A DNA stretch of 64,000 nucleotides, from NCBI RefSeq assembly GCF_023656415.1, contig NZ_JAMOIL010000003.1:124001-188000 (forward strand), read 5' to 3'. This stretch comes from Nocardioides bruguierae (lineage in GTDB: Bacteria; Actinomycetota; Actinomycetes; Propionibacteriales; Nocardioidaceae). How positions within the stretch are numbered: position 1 is the stretch's first letter; each line of letters begins with the position of its first letter. This document shows, piece after piece, positions 17,061 to 26,300 of this stretch. The notes beneath the pieces are model-generated. The model was not told the origin of the DNA, did not search any database, and saw only the letters and a list, made by a program, of their open reading frames with translations. The position numbers and the translations under genes were made by a program.

Positions 17061-18434
17061 ATGTCGACGCAGCCCACCGCCCCCCTCACCACGTCGGCCG
17101 ACGGCCGCGCGGCCGACCTCGCCGGTCTGCGGGTGACACCGGGGGACCTGCTGGTGGCCGAGGCCCCGCTCCCGGTCCTGCTCCAGGCCGTCACCGCGAG
17201 CACGGCCGTGGTGCTGGGCGCGCTGGTCGCCGCCGGGTCGCCGGGGGAGCCGCGACTGGCACCCGACGTGGCCCCCTTCGCGGACGTCGCGGTGCGCCCC
17301 GCCTCCGCCGACGAGGTGGGCGTCCTGCAGGCCTGGACCCGCGCCGACCTGCCGATCGGGCGGTGGGACTGCGGCGACGCCGACGCCGCCGCGTCCCTGC
17401 GCTCGTCGGGGTTCAACCGGCACATGTTCCTGTGCGGCCAGAGCGGGTCGGGCAAGACCTACGCGCTCGGCGTGCTGCTCGAGCAGCTGCTGATCGGCAC
17501 GGGGCTGCCGATGGTGATCCTCGACCCGAACGCGGACTTCGTGCACCTGGGGACGACGCGCCCGGACGCAGAGCCCACCGGGGCCGCCGTCATCGAGGGG
17601 ACCGAGGTGCGGGTGCTGGGCAGCAACCCGCCCGAGGAGCCGCTGCGGATGCGGTTCGCGACGATGCCGCGCGCGGCGCAGGCAGCGGTGCTGCGGCTGG
17701 ACCCGTTGCGCGACCGGGCCGAGTACAACCTCTTCGTCACCTCCTTCGGCCAGGACCGCCCGGTGCCCGCCGGGGTCGACGCGTACGTGACCTCGCTGCT
17801 GGCCGGTCACCACGACGAGCGGGCGCTGGGCCAGCGGGTGCAGAACCTCGGGCTCACCGACTGGGAGGTGTGGGCGCTGGACCAGGCCTCGGCGGCCGAG
17901 GTCGCCCTCGGCGGGGCGCGGGCCACGGTCGTGGACCTGGCCGGCCTGGCCGACCCGCGCGAGGCCTCCGCCGTCTGCCTGGACCTGGTGGAGCGCCTGT
18001 GGGCCGCGCGGCACGAGCGGCGGCCGATGCTGATCGTCATCGACGAGGCGCACAACGTGTGCCCCGCGGAACCCCACGGCGAGGTGCAGGAGCGGCTCGT
18101 GGAGCGGCTGATCCAGATCGCCGCCGAGGGCCGCAAGTACGGACTGTGGCTCCTGCTCTCCACGCAGCGGCCCTCGAAGGTGCACCAGCAGGTCGTCTCG
18201 CAGTGCGACAACCTGATGCTGATGCGGATGAACTCACCGGCCGACGTCGCCGACGTCGCCACCCTGTTCGGGTTCGCGCCGCCGGAGATGATCGCCCGCG
18301 CGCCGTCGTTCCGTCAGGGCGAGGCCGTGGCCGCCGGCCGGTTCGCGCCGTGCCCGATGCGGGTGCGGATGGGGGACCGGCTCACGGTGGAGGGCGGGTC
18401 GGACGTCGCCGTCCCGCCGGCCCCCTCGCGCTGA
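17061..18434 (+). CDS. HerA-like / DUF87 P-loop ATPase, 457 aa
   Basis: ATPase of the HerA/FtsK clade. Walker A GQSGSGKT is at residues 126-133 and Walker B MLIVIDEAHN at 325-334, with Asp328 and Glu329. A sensor-like Gln follows in LLLSTQRPSKV, and LMLMRM with the following DVA segment fits the HerA C-terminal arginine-finger region. Archaeal and bacterial HerA proteins are hexameric DNA translocases that often act with a nuclease such as NurA or with SIR2 effectors. No such partner is adjacent here. ATG with GGAGG upstream; it follows the HupE-like gene by 21 bases and may share its transcript. Confidence 0.85.
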   Translation: MSTQPTAPLTTSADGRAADLAGLRVTPGDLLVAEAPLPVLLQAVTASTAVVLGALVAAGSPGEPRLAPDVAPFADVAVRPASADEVGVLQAWTRADLPIGRWDCGDADAAASLRSSGFNRHMFLCGQSGSGKTYALGVLLEQLLIGTGLPMVILDPNADFVHLGTTRPDAEPTGAAVIEGTEVRVLGSNPPEEPLRMRFATMPRAAQAAVLRLDPLRDRAEYNLFVTSFGQDRPVPAGVDAYVTSLLAGHHDERALGQRVQNLGLTDWEVWALDQASAAEVALGGARATVVDLAGLADPREASAVCLDLVERLWAARHERRPMLIVIDEAHNVCPAEPHGEVQERLVERLIQIAAEGRKYGLWLLLSTQRPSKVHQQVVSQCDNLMLMRMNSPADVADVATLFGFAPPEMIARAPSFRQGEAVAAGRFAPCPMRVRMGDRLTVEGGSDVAVPPAPSR

Positions 18435-18436
18435 CC

Positions 18437-19000
18437 TCAGAGGTCGGCGAGCACCTCGTCGGTGCTGCGGACGCGGGCGAACTCCCCGCCCTGCAGGTTG
18501 ACCGCGGTCGCGTCGGAGAGCTGCTGCGCGCTCAGGCGCAGCCCGCCGGGGCCCTCGAGGTCGTAGGTCCAGGTGGCGTCGAGCGCGAGCGTGGTGTCGA
18601 AGCCCAGGTTGCCGGCCATCCGGGAGGTGGTCTCCACGCAGTGGTTGGTGGTGCCGCCGACGATCACCAGCTGGCTCACGTCGTGCTCACGCAGCCAGTC
18701 CTCCAGCGACGGCGTGCCGTAGAAGCACGAGTTGACCGCCTTGGTGATGAACAGGGCCGGCTCGATGGCCGCGACCTCGGGCACCAGGTCGTTGCCGGGC
18801 TGGCCCGGACGCAGGGTGGACCCGGCGTCGGTGGAGTCGTGACGGACCACGATCACGGGTCGGTCGGAGGCCTGCCATGCCTGCACCAGCCGGCCGATGT
18901 TGGCCTCGGCGTCCGGGTTGTCGCGCTCGCCCCAGGACGGGTCCTTGAACCCCTCCTGGACGTCGATGACCAGCAGTGCCGCGTTCGTCTCCAGGCTCAC
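18437..19000 (-). CDS. Isochorismatase-like cysteine hydrolase, 187 aa
   Basis: Catalytic triad of the isochorismatase-like family: Asp13 (VIDVQEGF), Lys87 (ITKAVNSCFYGT) and Cys121 (GGTTNHCVETT). A cis-peptide motif GGTT-N precedes the cysteine. Members hydrolyse amides such as nicotinamide, ureidoacrylate or N-carbamoylsarcosine. The sequence alone does not decide which. GTG start. It converges on the HerA-like gene with two bases between them. Confidence 0.88.
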   Translation of the reverse strand: MSLETNAALLVIDVQEGFKDPSWGERDNPDAEANIGRLVQAWQASDRPVIVVRHDSTDAGSTLRPGQPGNDLVPEVAAIEPALFITKAVNSCFYGTPSLEDWLREHDVSQLVIVGGTTNHCVETTSRMAGNLGFDTTLALDATWTYDLEGPGGLRLSAQQLSDATAVNLQGGEFARVRSTDEVLADL

Positions 19001-19075
19001 GTCCCGCAGCGTAGGACGCCCGTCCCGGGGGTCCGCAGCGACCCTCGGTCGCTGCGGTCCTCGTGTGACGTGGGA

Positions 19076-19393
19076 TCAGCCGTGGGCCTCGCGCCGCTCC
19101 TGCACGCGTGCCTGCGCCTGGTCGAGGTAGGCCAGGCACGGCGCCTCGGCGTCGGGGTGCTGCCCGCTGAGGTGGAAGATCCAGCGGTCCATGGCCGCCA
19201 TGTAGCCGTTGTCCTCGCCCTTGCGCCGGGTGCTCCAGGCACGGGTGCCGGTGCCGGGGCGCGGGACCTCGCAGTGCGTGCAGGAGATCTTGTAGGCGAA
19301 GGAGTCGTCCGGCTCCACGTCGATGCGGACGACGGCCAGCGGCCCGGCCTCGGCGCTGGCCTTCCTCTGCCGGGCGGAGCGGGTGGCGGGCAC
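19076..19393 (-). CDS. Hypothetical 105-aa protein with CxxC
   Basis: A short basic protein containing a single CTHC pair and ending in a charged helix (QAQARVQERREAHG). The CxxC could be half of a zinc site. It starts with GTG and ends 75 bases upstream of the cysteine hydrolase gene on the same strand. No family was recognised. Composition and codon use look like the neighbours, so it is probably real. It may also be a small domain of the same transcript as the hydrolase. Confidence 0.5.
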   Translation of the reverse strand: MPATRSARQRKASAEAGPLAVVRIDVEPDDSFAYKISCTHCEVPRPGTGTRAWSTRRKGEDNGYMAAMDRWIFHLSGQHPDAEAPCLAYLDQAQARVQERREAHG

Positions 19394-19496
19394 GGTGACC
19401 TCGTCTCGTCGGGGGTGGGCTGCCCAGCCTAGGCGCGTGGCCGCCGGCGCCTCTCGGCGGTGCGGCGTTCTGCCCGAGGCCGACCCGTGCGACCCG

Positions 19497-20690
19497 TCAG
19501 CCGACCGGCAATGCCTTCGGTCGCAGCGCCAGCACGGCCGCGTTCACCCCCACGACGGCGGCCGCGACGACCGCCACCCACCGAAGGTCCGTGGCGTCCA
19601 GGACGAGACCGCCGAGCGCAGCCCCGAGGGCGATGCCGCCGTTGGACGTGGCGTTGATCCAGGCGCCGGCCATCTCGGGGCTGACGTCGCGGGTGCGCAC
19701 CGCGGCAGCCTGGAACAGGGTCGGCACGGGGCCGAACGCGGTGGTCCACGCCAGGCCGAGGACGAGCACGAGGACGAGCACCGGGTACGACGCCCCGATG
19801 AGCAGCATCGCGGTGGCGATCACGCCGACGCAGGCCAGCAGGGTTGCCCGCAGGTGGGCGTCGATGAACCGGCTCGCGATCCCCAGGCCGACCAGCCCGG
19901 CGGCACCGAAGACCAGCAGGACGGCACCGAGGACGGCGGCCGGGGTTCCGGCGCCGAGCAATAGCGTGCTCACGTACGTGTAGAGGACGTACTGCCCCAC
20001 GAAGAAGAGCAGGTTCAGCGTGATCACGGACGTCAGGCGCCGACCGAGGACCCGGGGCCTGTCCGCCGGGGGGTCCGGCTCGACCGTCGGCAGGACGACG
20101 GCAGCCAGCGCCAGCAGGAGGGCTGCCAGGACGGCGACCACCGTGAACGTGACCCGCCACCCGACGGCATGGCCGAGCGCCGTGCCCAGCGGGACGCCGA
20201 GCACGAACCCGGCCGACGCGCCCGCGGAGACGAGCGCGAGGGCGGCGCCGGTGCGCCCCGGTGCCGCCAGACGGGCGGCGAGACCGATGCAGACCGAGAA
20301 GAACAGGGCGTGCACGAAGCCGCCCACGGCGCGACCGACCGCGACCATCGCGAAGCTCGGGGCGGTGGCGACGAGGACGCTGCTCACCACGTAGCCGGCC
20401 AGCGTCCCCAGCAGCAGGGTGCGGGCACCGATCCGGCGGGTCAGGAGGGTCAGCGGGACGGCGAAGGCAGCCACCATGAGCGCGTAGACGCTGACCAGCA
20501 GACCGGTGGTCGCGGGGGAGACGTCGAAGCGGGCGCTGATGTCGGGCAGCAGCCCGACCGGCAGGAGCTCGGTCGTCAGAGCCACGAACTGCGCGGCGGC
20601 GAGCACCAGCAACCCCGGCAGCCGGCCGGTCCTGCCCTGCTGCGTGGCGTCGGGTCCGGGGTGGATGTCAGGCACCCGCGCAGTCAACAT
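19497..20690 (-). CDS. MFS exporter, DHA1 (AraJ-like), 397 aa
   Basis: Twelve predicted membrane helices and a length typical of DHA1 transporters. Features seen are LTTELLPVGLLPDISARFDV (helix 1 motif), LLTRRIGARTLLLG (motif A variant), GRAVGGFVHALFF, and VSAGASAGFVLGVPLGTALG (motif C, antiporter signature) around residues 158-177. It probably exports sugars or small drugs with proton exchange. The ATG at 20690 lies close to the next gene's end. It shows no specific partner. Confidence 0.88.
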   Translation of the reverse strand: MLTARVPDIHPGPDATQQGRTGRLPGLLVLAAAQFVALTTELLPVGLLPDISARFDVSPATTGLLVSVYALMVAAFAVPLTLLTRRIGARTLLLGTLAGYVVSSVLVATAPSFAMVAVGRAVGGFVHALFFSVCIGLAARLAAPGRTGAALALVSAGASAGFVLGVPLGTALGHAVGWRVTFTVVAVLAALLLALAAVVLPTVEPDPPADRPRVLGRRLTSVITLNLLFFVGQYVLYTYVSTLLLGAGTPAAVLGAVLLVFGAAGLVGLGIASRFIDAHLRATLLACVGVIATAMLLIGASYPVLVLVLVLGLAWTTAFGPVPTLFQAAAVRTRDVSPEMAGAWINATSNGGIALGAALGGLVLDATDLRWVAVVAAAVVGVNAAVLALRPKALPVG

Positions 20691-20722
20691 CCGTCAGACA
20701 CGTGACCACGAAACGGCGTGGG

Positions 20723-20938
20723 CTACCTCGTCTCCGAGAACCTCGACAGTTCCCGCCGGACCCAGGCCACCAGCAGCGCGAGTACCCCGACGTCGTCCAA
20801 CCACCCGAGCACCGGGATGGTGTCGGGGATCGCGTCGATGGGCCACACGATGTAGAGGACGCCGAGCAGGCCCAGACCCTTCTTCCAGGTCGGCACGTCG
20901 CTGCTGCGCAGGTAGGGGCCCAGCTTCCGGATCGACAT
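20723..20938 (-). CDS. DUF1232 (YkvA-like) protein, 71 aa
   Basis: Very short protein with the diagnostic hydrophobic core YIVWPIDAIPDTIPVLGWLDDVGVL, shared by the YkvA/DUF1232 family, in which a single Asp-Pro rich helix pair follows a lysine-rich N-terminus. Start at the ATG of MSIRKLGPYL. The role of the family is unknown; it is often a small membrane-associated protein. It is the last gene before the inserted element and so belongs to the original chromosome. Confidence 0.8.
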   Translation of the reverse strand: MSIRKLGPYLRSSDVPTWKKGLGLLGVLYIVWPIDAIPDTIPVLGWLDDVGVLALLVAWVRRELSRFSETR

Positions 20939-21010
20939 GCTCCGAGAGTAGAAAGCGTCAGAGCCCATCCGGGTGAGTCCGGGTCGGAGACCAGCCGGCG
21001 TCCGGAGAGG

Positions 21011-21047
21011 CCGGAGGCCCCCACCGCAGTGCGGTGAGGGCCTCCGG
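21011..21047 (-). terminator. Hairpin, probably the original glnA terminator
   Basis: Outer stem CCGGAGGCCC/GGGCCTCCGG, one C/A mismatch, a 6-bp inner stem and a 3-base loop. It lies about 70 bases beyond the displaced copy of the glnA 3' end at 21114. Before the element inserted, this hairpin would have followed glnA directly. It now serves whatever is transcribed out of the element. Confidence 0.6.
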
Positions 21048-21113
21048 GGAGACAAGCCTGAGCGGTCGGCTCGGATGTTGCTGCGCTGAACGCGACGACA
21101 CCCTTCGCTTCGC

Positions 21114-21126
21114 TCAGATGTCGTAG
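21114..21126 (-). repeat. Left attachment core (copy of the glnA 3' end)
   Basis: TCAGATGTCGTAG, identical to bases 27771-27783. On the minus strand it reads as Tyr-Asp-Ile-stop, the glnA C-terminus. It is the displaced 3' tail left at the far end of the element. Confidence 0.65.
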
Positions 21127-21166
21127 AACGGGCCGAGTGCGTCTCTGGCCTGCGCGAACGCCAGTG

Positions 21167-21197
21167 GGGTACACGCGCGGGTCCACATCGGGTACAC
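21167..21197. repeat. Arm-type repeats beside the left end
   Basis: GGGTACAC at 21167-21174 and GGTCCACATCGGGTACAC at 21180-21197. The second matches the repeat at 27616-27633 in 17 of 18 positions. Repeats at both ends inside an integrative element are typical of integrase arm-binding sites. Confidence 0.45.
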
Positions 21198-21223
21198 AAC
21201 GGCCCGGATCGAGACAATCGAAC

Positions 21224-21472
21224 TCAGAAGTCCCCATGAATCGGGCCGGGTGACTGCTTCGCGGCTCGGTGGCGAACGCGGCGTCGCCACTGTGCCCGTA
21301 GGCGACGTCGAGCCGTCTCGACCTCGAGGAACTGCGGATCGGTGGCACTCTCGTAGTAGCTGACCTCGGCCTCGTCGGCGGCCCCGTCTTCCTCGACCAG
21401 ACGAGCCAGTGGCTCGTGCATGGGAGGGCCCGCATCCAATTTGGCGATCCACGGCTCCTTGGGTGACGTCAC
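21224..21472 (-). CDS. Hypothetical 82-aa protein within the element
   Basis: An acidic first half (EPLARLVEEDGAADEAEVSYY) and a very basic helix (ARRRLRAQWRRRVRHRAAK). GTG start with no clear RBS. It lies between the left attachment core and the integrase remnant, on the same strand as the integrase. No family was recognised. A small accessory protein such as an excisionase would be expected near this place, but nothing in the sequence shows that fold. Coding is uncertain. Confidence 0.35.
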   Translation of the reverse strand: MTSPKEPWIAKLDAGPPMHEPLARLVEEDGAADEAEVSYYESATDPQFLEVETARRRLRAQWRRRVRHRAAKQSPGPIHGDF

Positions 21473-21860
21473 GTCCTCAGTATGTGCCCCACGACAGGGG
21501 CAGGAGGCGCTATGCGCTAGTGACGGCTACGTCCAGAGAGCGTCGATCGCGTGGCGTACGGCGTCGTTGCTCGTCGGCATCAGGTGCGTGTAGGTCCGGA
21601 GCGTGAAGGCCGGATCGTGATGACCGAGGTACTCCGAGAGCGCCTTGATGCTGACGCCGGCCTCCAGCAGCGCCGAGGCGTAGAAGTGCCACAGCGCGTG
21701 CATCCCGGTGTCGGTCCCGGCGTCGATGCCGGCGGCTTTCAGGGCGGGGCGCCAGACGTAGCCGTTCACGTGATTGCGGTTCAGCGCCTTGTGTGGGTCT
21801 GCCCCGAGTCTGGTTGATACCTGACCTGTGAGGATCTGTCCTCGCTGGAAGGATGTCCCC

Positions 21861-22148
21861 GTGGCAAAGCCTTATCCCAAGGAGTTCCGCGACGACGTCG
21901 TGGCCGTGGCCCGCAAGGGCCAGGCTCCGCTGTCTCAGATCGCGAAGGACTTCGGCATCTCTGAAGGTTCGCTGGCGAACTGGATGAAGAAGGCCGATGT
22001 CGAGGACGGTCACCGTCCCGGTCTGACCGATGCCGACCGTGCCGAGCTGCGCGAGGCGAAGAAGCGGATCCGGCTCCTGGAGCAGGAGAACGAGGTCTTG
22101 CGTCGCGCGGCTGCCTACCTGTCCCAGGCGAACCTGCCGGGAAAATAG
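21861..22148 (+). CDS. IS3 transposase OrfA (helix-turn-helix), 95 aa
   Basis: Begins at GTG with GGAAGG upstream. It contains a helix-turn-helix (YPKEFRDDVVAVAR...LSQIAKDFGISEGSLANWM) followed by a coiled leucine-zipper region (LREAKKRIRLLEQENEVLRRAAAYL) ending NLPGK. This is the typical IS3 OrfA that binds the ends and dimerises. It ends at a slippery G-GGA-AAA just before its stop, so part of the ribosomes should make an OrfAB fusion. Confidence 0.85.
   Translation: MAKPYPKEFRDDVVAVARKGQAPLSQIAKDFGISEGSLANWMKKADVEDGHRPGLTDADRAELREAKKRIRLLEQENEVLRRAAAYLSQANLPGK
22139..22145 (+). other. Programmed -1 frameshift heptamer G GGA AAA
   Basis: In the zero frame the codons are CCG GGA AAA TAG. 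The heptamer G-GGA-AAA allows both tRNAs to slip back one base. The -1 frame continues Ile-Val-Phe-Pro-Leu-Val-Arg-Glu into orfB without a stop. Confidence 0.7.
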
Positions 22149-22168
22149 TCTTCCCGCTCGTCCGTGAG

Positions 22169-23050
22169 ATGGCCGCGACCGGTGCCCGCATCAGGGTGCC
22201 GGTCGCGGTGGCGTGCAGGGTCCTGGGTCTGACGACTCAGGGGTACTACAAGTGGCTCAAAGACCCGGTGTGCCGGCGGGACTGGGACGACGCCCACCTC
22301 ATCGACATCCTCTACGACATCCATGCCGACGACGCCACGCTGGGCTACCGGTTCCTCACCGACGAGCTCGACCTCGAGCACGGCATCACCGTCGGTGAGA
22401 ACCGTGTGCACCGGCTGTGCCGGATCGCCGGGATCACCGCGTCGCACCACAAGAAGCGCAGCAAGGCCGGCTCGACCGGCCCCGCGCCCCACGACGACCT
22501 CCTGGCCGTGGTCGACGAGCACGGCGTGGTCCGCCACGAGTTCGTCGCCGACGCCCCGAACAAGGTGTGGCTGTGGGACATCTCGGAACACCCCACACGG
22601 GAAGGGAAGCTCTACATCTGCGCGATCAAGGACGTCTTCTCCAACAAGATCGTGGGCTACTCCATCGACTCACGGATGAAGTCGTCCCTGGCCCGGGCGG
22701 CGATGAGGAACGCCATCGCCCTGCGCTCACCCGATGGGACGGTGTGTCACTCGGACCGAGGCGGTCAGTTTCGAGCCAAGCGCACCCAACGGCTCCTGGT
22801 GAACAACGGCCTGGTCGGCTCGATGGGCCGCTCCTACGGAGCCGGGGACAACGCCAGCATGGAGAGCTTCTTCTCCCTGCTGCAGAAGAACGTGCTCAAC
22901 ACCCAACGCTGGGACACCCGCGAGGACCTCCGCCTCGCGATCGTCACCTGGATCGAGACCAAGTACAACCGACGACGACGCCAACGTGCCCTCGGCAAGC
23001 TCACCCCGATCGAGTTTGAGATGATCTACACGACCGCAGAAGCGGCCTGA
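22169..23050 (+). CDS. IS3 transposase OrfB, DDE integrase core, 293 aa
   Basis: RNase H-fold transposase of the IS3/IS150 group. Visible motifs are an HTH_21 region (GYYKWL...LGYRFLTDEL), the first Asp in WLWDISE, the second in CHSDRGGQF, and Glu in MESFFSLLQKN, followed by the usual Lys. An ATG start is given, but the natural product is probably the OrfAB fusion made by frameshifting, with the orfB frame open from 22146. The frame is intact, so the IS may be active. It is transcribed opposite to the disrupted integrase. Confidence 0.88.
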   Translation: MAATGARIRVPVAVACRVLGLTTQGYYKWLKDPVCRRDWDDAHLIDILYDIHADDATLGYRFLTDELDLEHGITVGENRVHRLCRIAGITASHHKKRSKAGSTGPAPHDDLLAVVDEHGVVRHEFVADAPNKVWLWDISEHPTREGKLYICAIKDVFSNKIVGYSIDSRMKSSLARAAMRNAIALRSPDGTVCHSDRGGQFRAKRTQRLLVNNGLVGSMGRSYGAGDNASMESFFSLLQKNVLNTQRWDTREDLRLAIVTWIETKYNRRRRQRALGKLTPIEFEMIYTTAEAA

Positions 23051-23374
23051 CTACCGCAAGCACCGAGTATCAACCAGACCGGGGGCAGACCCTGTTCACG
23101 CGAGGTCGAGATCAGTCGGTGGGTGACCGGTCGTCCGTCGGGCCGATCCCACGGCAGCACGACCTGTGCCGCCGGGTTGGCCGCGAGGTGCCGGTCAACC
23201 TCGGCGGCGACGTGGTCGGGCAGCGGCACTTCACTCTGCGGACGTCGCAGTTCGAGTCTGCTCCTTGGGATACGACGCCTGAGCTCAGCGTGTATGAATC
23301 GCCTGACCTGCGTCCCCGACTACAGCGAGATGTAGCTCTGCCTGCCGGTCGATAGCAGCGACGCCGCCAGCGGG

Positions 23375-26300
23375 CTAAAAGTCGTTGTCGAGGTCTTCTT
23401 GGTGCAGCCTCGCGTCCGCCTCGATGTTTTGTTCTAGCCAGGCCCGCGCGTCTCCATAGTCTACGAGCAGATCCACGTCGGTCGCATTAGCGATCGCCTT
23501 CTTGAGATGGGTGAGTGCTCGGACAAGGTCTTCGGACTCGCCATTGGTGCCGCCCCAGACGGTCGGAGTCATGTTCGAGCGGATGCTTGCGCGGGTGTCG
23601 GGGAGTGTGTCGTGGGTGCGCGCATGGGCGTAGACGGCCTCGGTGAAGGCGGGTTGGTCATTGGGCCACTCGTCAACGCTGCTCAGGTTGTCGACGAACA
23701 TCCTGAGCCCGTCAGCGTCTAGGTCCTTGAGTTTCACGGTAAGGGCCGCAGCTTGGTTCTCGTCGATGGAGTAGCTGAGGGCGACACCCGCCGCGGGGGC
23801 GACGAAGCGCCCGGTGGTGGCAGCGTTATTAAGCCAGCGTGCGAGCACGTTGGCGTGGGTGCGGAACGCGGTGGCGATTGCGCTGGAGTTATCGTCGGCC
23901 GGAACGTTCTCAGTGCGTGTCAGGTGCTCTAGGACGAGCTCGGGATGGTTGGTGGCGATACCAGCCATGATGTCGCTAAGCGCGTGGTCGCGGCCAGAGT
24001 GGCTGGCGTGGTTCACGAGGGTCAGGACAGCTACTGCGGCGGGTTCAGCGAGAGTGGCACCCCAGCTGTGGCCCTCGTAGCCGCCTGCGCGTTCGAGCGC
24101 GGTGAGAGCGCTTGACGAAACGATTCCGGCTTCGAGTAGTGCCGCGGGGGCGTGTTCGGGATCACTGGCGATGAATGGCCCGCTGTTTTGGAGAAACTGC
24201 GTGCGCACATCGTCGTCGGGGTCGATGATGCCGGCGCGGAACACGGATTCGAGTTCCGGTGCGAGGGTCCACTCGCGACTGAATCCTTCGGCAATGGCGC
24301 GGCGAACTGCGGGACGGTATTGCGCGGCGCACTGGATCCAGGCGGTCGCTGCGTCGGGGTCGTGACGGCGCCACGCTGTGATGAGGTGCTCGAGGTCGAG
24401 GTCGAGTGGGCTTGGTTCTGTGGTGATGGCGTCGATGAGTCCGGCGATGCGGGTTGGTGCGATGTCCGCGACGGCGCTGATGATGTGTCCAACCGTGGGG
24501 TGGTCTTTGGCGCGGGCCGTTGTGGCGCGTTGAAGTGTCTCGGCAAGCTTGTTCACGAGGTGGTCGTCGCCGAGTTCGAGCAGTTGTGCGGCGAGATCGT
24601 TGAGTTCGGTTTCTGAGGCCTTGCGACGTGCTTCAACGCGGGCCCGTGTATCGGGCTTGGTAGTTCCGGCGGCGAGGTCCGCCTCGAACTCCTCCAGGGT
24701 TGGGGGTGTGATGCCGCGCCGCGAGGGTGAGAAGGAGCCGTATACGGGGTGGATGATGTTCTCGGCGAGATTTTCGTCGAGGGTGTCGATGTTGTCGAGA
24801 TCCGTAACTAGGACGAGTGCCTTGTGTCGCACTCGTGGTGAGCTTCCGTGGTCGGCCTGCCACCCGACGGTGTCTCTAATGAGGCGTCGCACGAGAGGCT
24901 CGTTGGTTGCTTCTGCGATGGCGCGGGCGGCGTCGACGAGTGCTTCGGAGTCGGTGTCCCAGCCGCGGATGGTCCCGATTTCTGGGGCGTCTCCGAAATA
25001 GCCATGAGGTTGCCTGATTGCGCTCTTGAGAAGCGCGATCGCGTCTCTCGCCCGTCGTGGGTCTTCGCCGAGCGCGACCCTGACGATGATGTCGCGAATG
25101 CGGCCGCGTATGCCGGCTACAGCGACGGGGTTAATGGCGTACGGCTGCATGACCCACTGCCACCGGGTCTTGGCGTGCAGGTGTTGGCCTTCCTTGGCCA
25201 TGAGGGACTCAAGGGCGAACAGGGGTGTGGTGACGTCGTCGGATTGTGCTGGTTCTTCGAGCCATGCTTCGACTCGGTCGATCACAGTGTTCGCCAGGTT
25301 CGTGCGGATGCGGTTGAGGTTGGCAAGTTCGTCCACGATGAGTCGTGCGGCCGAGCTCGGGTTGGAGTTGGGTGGCCGCGGGTCGCGCCGACGGAGGTCC
25401 CACATTGCGTCGAGGACGGTCTCGATGAGTTCGCGGTCGGCTCTGGCTGCGTTCGTGTACAGACGTGGCAGTGCGTAGCGAACGTCGTCGGCATGGTGAG
25501 GTGCGAGTCCTAGGAGAAGACGCATGTTTTCGTCTTCGTCGATGTCGTCAGATTCGGGGTCGGTCGGCGGTTCGGGGGGGTCGGTGTTGAGATGGTGGCG
25601 AAGCTTCTCAAGGCGCTCGACCAGTTGTGCGGGCTGGGTGAACGAGACGTTTCTGAGCAGGTCAAGTTCGCGGACGATGGAGGCCGGGTTGCCTGACGCG
25701 AGGCGGGTGTCGATGGCGTTCCAAACGGGGGCCATGATGTCGGGGCCTCCGCGGTGGCGGAGGCGCCAGTCGAGCTCGGAGAGCGCAGTGATGAGGCGCT
25801 CACGATGGGTGGTGCCGAAGGCGCCCCAAAGCTCGGCGGTGAAGCCGAGGTCGATTGGGCCAGCTGCTGCTTCGTCCTCAAGGAACGTGTCTGCGAGTAG
25901 GTCCGGTACGACTCTGGTTGAGTTGCCGGTAGTGGTGATGAGGCCGTGGTCTGCGAGCTGTTGGTTCAGGCGAAGCACTCTCGTTGTGGTGAGGCCGCAG
26001 AACTTGGCGATTGCCGCAGTGAGGTCCTGGTTGGTTAGGTCGGGACGCAGGGCCGTGTAGGTGGCTAGGACACGTCTGACGGTGTCATGGTCGTAGTTCT
26101 CAATGCTCGCGGTACGCAGGTCCTGGTAGCGGCCGAGAACCTGGGTTCGTAAGCCCTCGTCAAGGGGGAGCGCCCCGGTGAGTTCGCCGCGGCGGAGGAG
26201 GTTTGCTGTGATGACAGCGAGGTCTGGGCTGTGAGTGGCTTCTTCGGCGAGGTAGTGGCGCGCGGATGTGTTGAGGTTGAGACCGTCGGTGAGTTGGGTG

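Larger units (their letters stand above)
21795..23092 (+). mobile_element. IS3-family insertion sequence, 1,298 bp
   Basis: Imperfect 26-bp terminal inverted repeats at 21795-21820 and 23067-23092, matching in 24 of 26 positions and beginning GGGTCTGCCCC. The flanks show a 3-bp direct duplication TGT (21792-21794 and 23093-23095), as expected of IS3 elements. It contains orfA and a -1 frame orfB with a DDE transposase. It is inserted in the integrase gene. Confidence 0.88.
21527..23250 (-). pseudogene. Tyrosine recombinase (integrase) remnant, split by an IS
   Basis: Two fragments of one gene. The 3' piece (21527-21794) encodes NGYVWRPALKAAG, HALWHFYASALLEAG and YLGHHDPAFTLRTYTHLMP. The 5' piece (23093 to about 23250) encodes VPLPDHVAAEVDRHLAANPA and ends ...LISTSRE. 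Removing the IS and one copy of a 3-bp TGT duplication joins them in frame (STSRE-H-KALNRN). The tyrosine (TYTHL) and the histidines remain. The box II motif, normally HxLRH, reads HALWH, so the catalytic Arg is Trp (CGG to TGG would do this). The N-terminal arm domain and box I Arg are absent. The enzyme is certainly inactive. Confidence 0.85.

Noticed and set aside
21114..21452. Minus-strand frame ending in FYDI that mimics the glnA C-terminus
   Set aside because: Only the last codons match, because of the 13-bp repeat. The rest is unlike glutamine synthetase, so it is not a glnA duplicate.
24095..24115. Copy of the GGTGAGAGCG motif seen upstream of the MFS gene
   Set aside because: A single copy inside the STAND coding sequence. 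Without tandem spacing it is probably chance.
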